A stretch of 64,000 nt of DNA. Source: Dysidea avara. Taxonomy: Eukaryota; Porifera; Demospongiae; Dictyoceratida; Dysideidae. Location: contig NC_089275.1 of NCBI RefSeq assembly GCF_963678975.1, positions 24,365,977-24,429,976 on the forward strand, read 5' to 3'. Below the pieces are notes generated by a model that ran no database searches, was not told the DNA's origin, and worked only from the letters and a program-made list of their open reading frames with translations. Shown here one piece after another: positions 38,701 to 47,700 of this stretch. A program made the position numbers and the translations under genes. Position 1 is the first letter of the stretch. Each line of letters starts with the position of its first letter.

Positions 38701-41700
38701 TCCAGCTGCTATTATTCACTGACTTCAGACCCCTGAAATAACAGGTCAATGCTGTAATGACTAGATAATTAGGACCTACAACATAAGTGGAACAGAAATG
38801 TTACATTTCTATCCTAGGAGGACATCTGGAATAGAATAGTTAATTGGAATGGTGACATGGTGGAATGGTAGAGTGCATTGGTCCAATCTCACTCAGACTC
38901 CTTTGTTATAAAGAACACCTTCATAATATAGACCACACCAATGTTGATGCTTACATCACTATCTCATTGGTTGTCAGTCTTTGGTTGGCCTAATACAATT
39001 TGACTCTTCATGAGAATATCTAACTACAAATGGGGCCAAACACACTATAATGTAGGATAATATCATGTATATATACTAGAAGAATAAAAAGGGGGAATTT
39101 TAGAAGGGGGATATGGATTGTTGAAAAAAAGCCATGATGTTAACAAGAAGGGGTGGTAATGTAAACCACAAATCCCCATTTTGACTCTCTGTCAAGAAAT
39201 GTTGATACATAATGTCCCATTCATCTTTAGAGATAACTGAGGACTTTGTGGTTTATATTACTGTCACAGCAATCCCTTCTTGTTTTGTGGCTTTTTTCCT
39301 AATTCTCCTTTTGAGTTTTTCCAATTTGTAGTGAGGCAAACCTGAGGGTTTTTAATGCCATAAAGATTTGAGTGGGCAGTCTCTAACTGACTTAGAAAAT
39401 GGTGGGGGTATATTTATACTATTAAATAGATCGATTGATTGTGGGTCGAGTATAACATCATCATATCTTGCACAAAATGTAAACCCACAATCATTTACCT
39501 ATAAAAGAAAACTCACTAATCCGTTATGCCTTCTAAGGGAAGCATAGCAGATCAGTGATCATTGGTGAAATCTGCAATACTACTCAACACTTCAGTGATC
39601 GTCAGTGAGATGTGCTGTGTGTTGATGACTCCCTCAACTGTAGATACCTATCTGCTATATATGCCATTTTAGAGAACCTCTCCAGAGGTCTCTTAGTGAT
39701 TTTAAAGACCTCATTATCTCCCACGGATTTTATGCATGCTATTTTCTAAGTTTTGGATAGAACATTCTACATACAGTTAACCTTTAAGGATACACAAGAA
39801 ACTGATCAAGTTGCAAAGTGTATATAGACTAAGCCAGATTATTCATTGTTAGTGACTTTAATAGATGTCAAGTTTAATTATGAATGCTATTTTCTAAGTT
39901 TTGGATAAAACATTCTACATACAGTTAACCTTTAAGGATACACAAGAAACTGATCAAATTGTAAAGAGCATATAGAGTAAGCCAGATTATTCATTGCTAG
40001 TGACTTTAATAGATGTCAAGTTTAATGAATACTTTCTTATTCTCAGATACACTTGACTGCTTTATTAGAGTATTTTGATGTTCATTATCCTTGCCCACAT
40101 ACACTAATCACACGGAACAGAGAACAAACCTTGCAACAAAGTCTTGGCATACCCTGTAGATTAAGCTTCCTGGTCTTGAGTTAATAACACATATTTCACA
40201 GCAACAAGTAGCCTTATACTAAACACTGTTAAGTTCATTTTTTTTAAAGTGGTACCATAAAGTCCAAAAATAAATGTAACTACTGGGCTACTGGGTGCCT
40301 TAACCCCTTGGGAAGATAGCCTAATCCTGATTACCCCAAGCTTGACCATAGACACAGGGGACAGCAGGTGGAGCACCATGTAGCTTACATCATACGGGCT
40401 AGGTCATACAGGCTTTGTTAGTGACTTGACCTAGCTAAACTACTCGAGGAAAGCTGGTAAGATAAGGCTGTTCCTAGTCCAGGGATCAAACCCTGATGCA
40501 AGCACCACCTGCAAGTGTTCCCAAGCGGTCTCCTTCAACCACTCTGGTTCATCAACACTTGAGAATGAAAAAATCTATCTTTAGCCATGGCTACAGGGTA
40601 AACTGTGTATATAAACAAGTATAAGGAAAATTTCAGAATTTTAATTTCGGTTAGGGATCATAGAAAATAAAGTAGGGAAAAAGGGAGGTCACCTACACCA
40701 TAGATGTACTAAACTTTACAACAAGATTAACTCATGTGACGTCTCTGTACAAACTCCCAATGTGATGTAACGAGTTTGAAAAACCAATTGTGTTTCACTT
40801 GAGAGAGTGATAGTTGCTATAGATACATGTGTAGTAACTAGCGCGAGCTCTTTTTAATGGCTTTCTTTATCAACTGTTTGTAATTTGTCAGCTCGTAATG
40901 TGAAAAATTAGTTAATTAGTGTCGTACATGGTTGTTACAGCAGCTACAGTAGTATGGCCTGAAGTAAGTAAATTACAATACGGTCACACCCTCCTGTGCT
41001 TGTAGAGTTTTCACAAATTTTCTGTGTTATGAAGTATTCTATTTCAACAATTATATCCAGCATACTGTGTACCTAGCTATTTATATTTATCACATCTATT
41101 GCCATGCTTCAAAAATTCACTAATTAGCAGTTTTCACGGTGGTCCATAAGTCTGAAAAGTCTGTATCTCTGAAACTGTGTATAAATATAGTATAAAGAAC
41201 ATTGATAAAAATATCAGTATTATTCAAAATAGAACAGTCAGTACTCTAACAGAGCAGTCATTTCTGTAGCTCAGTTAACTGAGAATCCGGATAAGTGGGG
41301 TCCAGATAAATGAGGTTCCACTGTAACCAGTTAGTGGTGTAACTGCTTGGTATAATGTGCACATCATAACTGTGCTAAATTAATGCCACACAGGATATGA
41401 AAAGAATTGGGAGAATTCATAAGAATTATGAGAGGACACACTCAAAAAGTCTACCAAACCAGAAGAAGCCACCCAACTTATTAGTGACACCACCAAGAAC
41501 TCTACCATGCCTGCCCTCCAGTACAAGTCAGCATTATTCAGTAACTACGTGCACTTCTAACTGTGAGATCCTTACAACTGAAACAAAGTGCAAGCATTGT
41601 ATGGGATATCAAATCACCCTTCGCACATTATCCAATCATTCATCATTAAGATCTAGTAGTAGCCAGAGGCTATATACTGTATTCATATGCTAAAAACATC

Positions 41701-44700
41701 AATGGTCATTACTGTGGCTGTACAAAATATGTCATACACTATAGCTGTATACTTTCCAATTCCAATGGTTATCTGTAGCTATACGGTATAGATACACGAA
41801 TGGGCCTCAGAAGGAAGAGAAGATAAAGAAGAACCTTAAAGATGAACTACATGAAGAAGTTGGTAGGCTGAAAAAGAGAAAAGAGGAGGTCACAACAGTT
41901 CAAGGGATTGTTGTAGATGAGACATCACAAAGAGATGTACTGAAAATTATGAGAAACAATCATACCAGCATTCATCAACAGTTTTCTGAGGGAACTGTTC
42001 AAAGAATTTTTTTGGGACCAGCAACTGCAGGCTGCAAAGGTGGGAGATTTCAGACAAATAAGGTGGCATCCAGTTGGTGCTTGAATTTAAGGCTGATATC
42101 ATCAGCAGCATACCATGCAATGTGGTTATTTGGGTTTTGCCACACTACCATCAGAACGCACCTTAAGAGATTATATCAAGGAAAAGCTTAGGGATTTCAA
42201 CCACAAGTATTGGAAATGCTTCAGAAGGAATCAGATATTGACAACCTTCCTCAGTATATGTGACCGGGCCTGCGAAAATAGGGCATGTGGGCACACAATT
42301 TTTGCCTACTTTTCAAAGTTTCACCACTCATAACATTTTGCACCATTATGCTATGAAACTGCAATTTCAAGCTATTAATAAGCATTTAATTGGCATCATG
42401 ATGCAAGTTACAGAATGGAAATATACTTTTCCAGTACTGAGATATGACCTGTAGAGTGACAGGGTGTAGTTTGTGCCCACATGCCCTGTTTTCGCAGGCC
42501 CGGTCACATATAATGCTTACTCTCGATGAAACGAAGATCAAGGAAGACATTGTGTTTGACAAGAATACTGGTGAAATTACTGGATTTACTAACCCCAGTG
42601 ATATCAATAATGCCATTTACAAAAAGACAATACAGTTGACCATCTACCTATTGCAACACATCTCCTCACTTTGATGGTTCGAGGAGTGTTTATCTACCTT
42701 GAGTTTCCTGCTGCACTTAAATGGAGTATCATATCAAAAGACATTGATGACTTTAAATGCTTTGTTGAAAGAAATCATTACTCCGTGGATAACAATCAGA
42801 GGATTGTCTCTAGGGTAGGAATCATATAAGAAGAGCTGAAAAAGAGACACAAAAGAGCAAGAGCTTAAGGAAAACACTAACTTTAAAGTTTCTATATATT
42901 ACTCTTGCATACTGTATCCAAGAGCATGATACAAGAATAGTATAATCATTAAGATTGCTACTAAAATATTACTCATTTACAGTGTGTAGCATGTCTTGGT
43001 CTTTTTGGAATTGGATTGTTGAAAGCCACGTCCATTGCATCCACTGGATCATTGTAAAGACGTCTTTTCTGTGAACAATTACCACCTAGTGCTTGGGAAT
43101 TTTGGAGCCGGAGAGCTCCATCATTCACTAAGCACTGTTTAATCGCAGGATTATCATTCCTTCCATCCCTGGCTCTCTGCTTTCCAAAGTAATTCTCTAC
43201 TGTGCCTTGCAATACTCGTTCACTTAAAAGGAAAAGCTCACATCTTTGTTGAATTTCTTGAGCAGGTATCTTGTCATATCCACAAACCATTTTGCTGCAT
43301 GTTATACATGTATGACAAGATACACAGTGAGCTTATGTTTGCCATCATTTGCCTGTAATACTCAGTCCTTCCAGAGTTTCCCTGCTAATTTGTATATGCT
43401 CTTTGTCTGTTTGTGCAATCTTTGGAAATGCCTGTGTAACGTTGTCTTCCCAGTCTCTCCAGTATTGCAAAAAAATTCTCTTCTAATCACTATCCACAAG
43501 AATGTGATGATTAATCTGGCTCACGTGTATTATTGATCTTTTGTTATTGAGTTTTGTACATGTAGGCCAGTGTAAATTTGCTAGGTTCAAGTTGTAGTTT
43601 TGTATGATTGCTGTTGTACATGATTGGTATTCATTCATAATCATACCCTACCATATTGGCAATGAGAATGGCAGAGTCGGGTCAGATGGAAAAGTTTAAT
43701 TCCAAATGTGATGAATGGAACTACTCTTGGAGCTGTTGTTTTGATCAATGGTTGTCGATCAGTTCCTACGCTACAGGCAACAATGTGGCAGACAAGAAGC
43801 AAGCTGTGTTTTGCACGTTAATTGGATCTGACACTTTCAACCTGTGTGTACACTCTGTACACCCAAGCATCCAGAGGATGAGACGTATAACAATATGAGA
43901 ACTAAGCTCAACACACAGTAAAGAAACTCGTCTTGGCAGAACATTACCAGTTCTATTCGTACAAGCAGCAAGACAAACAGTCGCTGGCCGCTTACCTCAC
44001 AGAACTCCGTCATTTGGCTCCTGCATGTCAATGGGCAGAAGCAGCATTGGGTGAAAATCTTTGTGACAAGTTTGTGATGGGACTACACAATGAATGCCTT
44101 CTTCGGAAATTGTTAACTCAGGACCATGGCAAGTCTCTGGATGATTTGTTTCAGTTAGCAACTACTTTTGAAGCCGCAGAGAGTGAAGCCCTGAAACGTT
44201 TTGAAGGCGAAAGTCAGACAAGTATGGCACCCATCAACAATGCAAGAATCCAGAGCAGGAAGCGAACACAGTAGCCTTGTACAGAATAGTTTTCTAAAGA
44301 ACAGACTTGTAACAATTGTGCCAGTTGTGGGGGATATCATGTTGACTTCACAGTGCCAAGTGTCGAAAAATTTACCACATTTCCAAAGCCTGTGGATGTG
44401 CAGCTGTGATTGTTACACCCCAGGAGTCAGATGAGTCAGCAGTTGTTCCCATATCTCAGTCAGATGAACAAACCCATGTTGACATTCATCCAATGTTTCA
44501 GATTTTACACCTCACAGAGATGCAGAAATGCCTACGTTCGATGCTTGACTCAGCTTCACCCTTAACATTTGTCAATGTGAAGAGACTTTGAGAAACCCTA
44601 GACTGAATGAGTTCTTGGAGCTTCTGAATCATCAAACCCTTGGGTTACTTTACAACCACAGTGGTACGTGAAGATGATTCAAGTCAGTCAGCCAACTTGT

Positions 44701-47700
44701 TAATTTTCACACAAGGGAGTCAACATCCTAAGCAGGGATGCTTAATATCACAATTACTCCCAGACAGCTCAGCACCACTGCTGCCTTACAAGTTGAGTTG
44801 AATAGTCTTAAACAGATATTAGAAGTCCATGCAGACATTTTTCAACCAGGCTTAGGCACTTGCACGCGAGACTCACACTTCGTGATGAAGCAGTGCCTAA
44901 TTACTGTAAACCTTACCGACTTCCATTTGCTATCAAACCTGCTGTTTGAGCTGAACTATATAGACCAGCTGGAAAAGAATGGAGCGATCGAGAAAATGAC
45001 ACAGTCAGACTACGCCACACCAATAGTGGTAGTCAAAAAGTCTGGAGGTAGAGTGCATATTTGTGGCAACTTCAAGGTCATATTGAATCCAGTACTGAGG
45101 AATGATGCACTGTCCTCTACCGCTACCACAAGCACTTTACCAAAGTTGAATGGTGGTGTCCACTTTTCAAAGTTGGACTTGGCTGATGCTTGTTTACAAA
45201 TTGAACCGGACAATGCTTCCAAGCAGCTGGTTGTGATCAACACACATCAAGGGTTGTATTGCTACAAGCGAATGCCAAGTTGTGTGTGCTCCTGCTATTT
45301 TCCAGAAAGTTATGGAGCAAACTCTTAGCGGTATTCGTGGTGTTGCGTGTTATTTAGATGACCTTATTGTTACAGGTAACACCGAGAAGGAGCACTTGAC
45401 AACCTTGCAGAAGACATTGCAGCATCTCAAGGACAGTGGTTTTCAGCTTCATGAATCTAAGCATTCATTTCTGCAGACAGGTGTCAGCTACCTGGGGCAT
45501 GTTATTGACAAGGATGGAATTTGTCCAATGACAGACAAGATTGAAGCTATTCAGAACATGCCACTACCCCAAGATCAGAAGGAGCTCAAGTCATTCCTAT
45601 GAATGGTAAACTATTATGACAGATTTTTACCTGGCCTAGCTACCAAGTGTGCTCCCCTTCATGAATTGTTACACAAGGATAAAAACTGGTACTGGAGCTG
45701 TAAACACACCAATGCAGTTGACCAGATCAAAGAGGCTCTGACATCAATTAACTCACTATGATCCCAAATTGCTATTAACTTTATCGCCTGTGATGCTAGC
45801 CCAGTTGGAGTGGGTGCAGTCCTCTCCACACCCTTCCTGATGGTACAGAGAAACCAATAGCGTATGCTTCTCGTAAGTTGACCAAGGCAGAGCAAAATTA
45901 TGCTCAAATCCAGAAAGAATCATTGGGAATAGTGTATAATGTTAAGAAGTTTACGCAGTATCTGTTGGGTAGGAAGTTTAAGTTGTACACTGACCACAAA
46001 CCATTGTTAACTATTTTTTACCTGCAGAAAGGAATTCCTGGGATTGCTGCCAACAGACAACGATGGGCTGAAACTCTTTCTGCTTATGATTATGAAATAC
46101 ATTTCCAACCTTTCACTAAGCATGGCAATGCCGATGATGCTCTGTCCAGATTACCATTGGACCAAAACCAAAACTGGGTTGATGACACTGAAGAAATTGT
46201 TTGAGCTGTGGAAACAGTTCTTGAATTACCAGTAACTAAAAAAAAGAAATTAGGAAGGCCACAGCTCAAGACCTAGTTTTGTCTCAGGTATTTAATTATA
46301 CATTACACGGTTGGCCAGTATATTCTAGCATAGTGGACAGTAAAGTATTCCCTTTCTTTCACAAGAGAACACAATTGACGGGGGGCTGAGGGTAGTGATT
46401 CCACAGAAACACTGTCACAAAGTGATGCAACTGCTCCATTCAGGACATCTGTGAATGAAATCATTGGCAAGGCTTCGTGTTTGGTGGCCAGACAATGACA
46501 GTGCTATTGAGATTCATGCTAAGAGTTGTACAGGTTGTGCCACAGCTGCCTGTCCCTGTACCCTTACACCAGTGGGAATTGCCACTACATCCTTAGCAGT
46601 GAGTACACATTGACTACACTAGACCATTCAAAGGCAAGATGTGGTTACTTCTGATAGACTCATTCAGTAAATGGCCAGAAGTGTTAGAAATGACCATAGC
46701 CCCAATTAGCAAGCTTAAGCAAATCTTTACTGCACAAGGGTTACCGGAGCAGATTGTTTCAGAAAATGGACTTCAGTTCACAGCCAGTGAGTTTAACGAT
46801 TACTGCAGTGTACATGGAATTCTATACACAACCACTGCCCCTTACCACCCTAGATCAAATGCGGAAGTAGTGAGACTTGTTGAAACTTTTAAGAACAGTG
46901 TTGAGAAAGCTAATCGTACTTCAAGAAAAGAAATTCAAGATTGTGTTATGAATTTCCTTGCAAGATATATAGTTACACCTCATTCAGTGACGGATCAGAC
47001 ACCTTCAGAACTGTTGAATGGATGACGATTATGAACACTTTTAGACTTTTAGATCTCCTCCGTCCTAAGTTACAACAAGCTAGGTGACCTAGTGTGGGTG
47101 CGAAACTTCAGGGAGGAAAGAGATGGGTTCCAGGTATAATCAAAGAAAAATCTGGAAACATGATGTACCAAGTTTTAATTGAAGGACAAAACCTTACTTG
47201 GTGCTATCATGCAAACCAGTTGAAAACCAGACTGACAGCTTCACATCTTGTGGAGTCACATATCTCACAAGTTTCTTCTCAACCAAGTGACTATCAACCA
47301 GCAAGTAGTTCTCGAGTGGGAGACAGTCAACCAGAACAGTCAATAGTTGAACAGCCACCTCTGACAAGATCTGCACGAGTGCTGAAGCCAAGGAGACCAT
47401 GGCCACCTAGTAACAATTAAACTAAGAGGGAGGAGATGTAGTATCTTGAGAATGTGATGATCAATCTGTCTCACGTGGATTATTGTTATTTTGTTATTAC
47501 ATTCATAATCGAACCCTACCATACTTGTTTGTTTTTGAAACAGAGTTCTAATTTCTTTTGATGGTGTCTTCTTGTGAATTGCTGGTGTTATACGAAAGTG
47601 GCGAATCATGGACTCAAGAGCCAGAAAGAAAAAAACACAAATAACATGAATCGTTATTTACAGGAAATAAGTCTCCTCAATTGACTTTCTCAATCCACTT

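Larger units (their letters stand above)
43488..47523 (+). mobile_element. Ty3/gypsy LTR retrotransposon, decayed
   Basis: Internal order gag, reverse transcriptase, RNase H, integrase places it in Ty3/gypsy. LTR-like ends share AATGTGATGAT-AATCTG, CTCACGTG and ATTCATAATC-ACCCTACCATA. The right LTR is about 80 bp shorter by an internal deletion. It lies antisense to the host gene D2HGDH. All coding parts contain stops or frameshifts. Confidence 0.88.

Noticed and set aside
40440..40520. tRNA gene
   Set aside because: Only a B-box-like GGGTTTGATCCC is present on the minus strand; no cloverleaf can be built, so it is treated as SINE-like.
47437..47523. Perfect LTR pair allowing dating of the Ty3/gypsy element
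   Set aside because: The right LTR has a large internal deletion and the outer edges are uncertain, so no age can be derived by eye.
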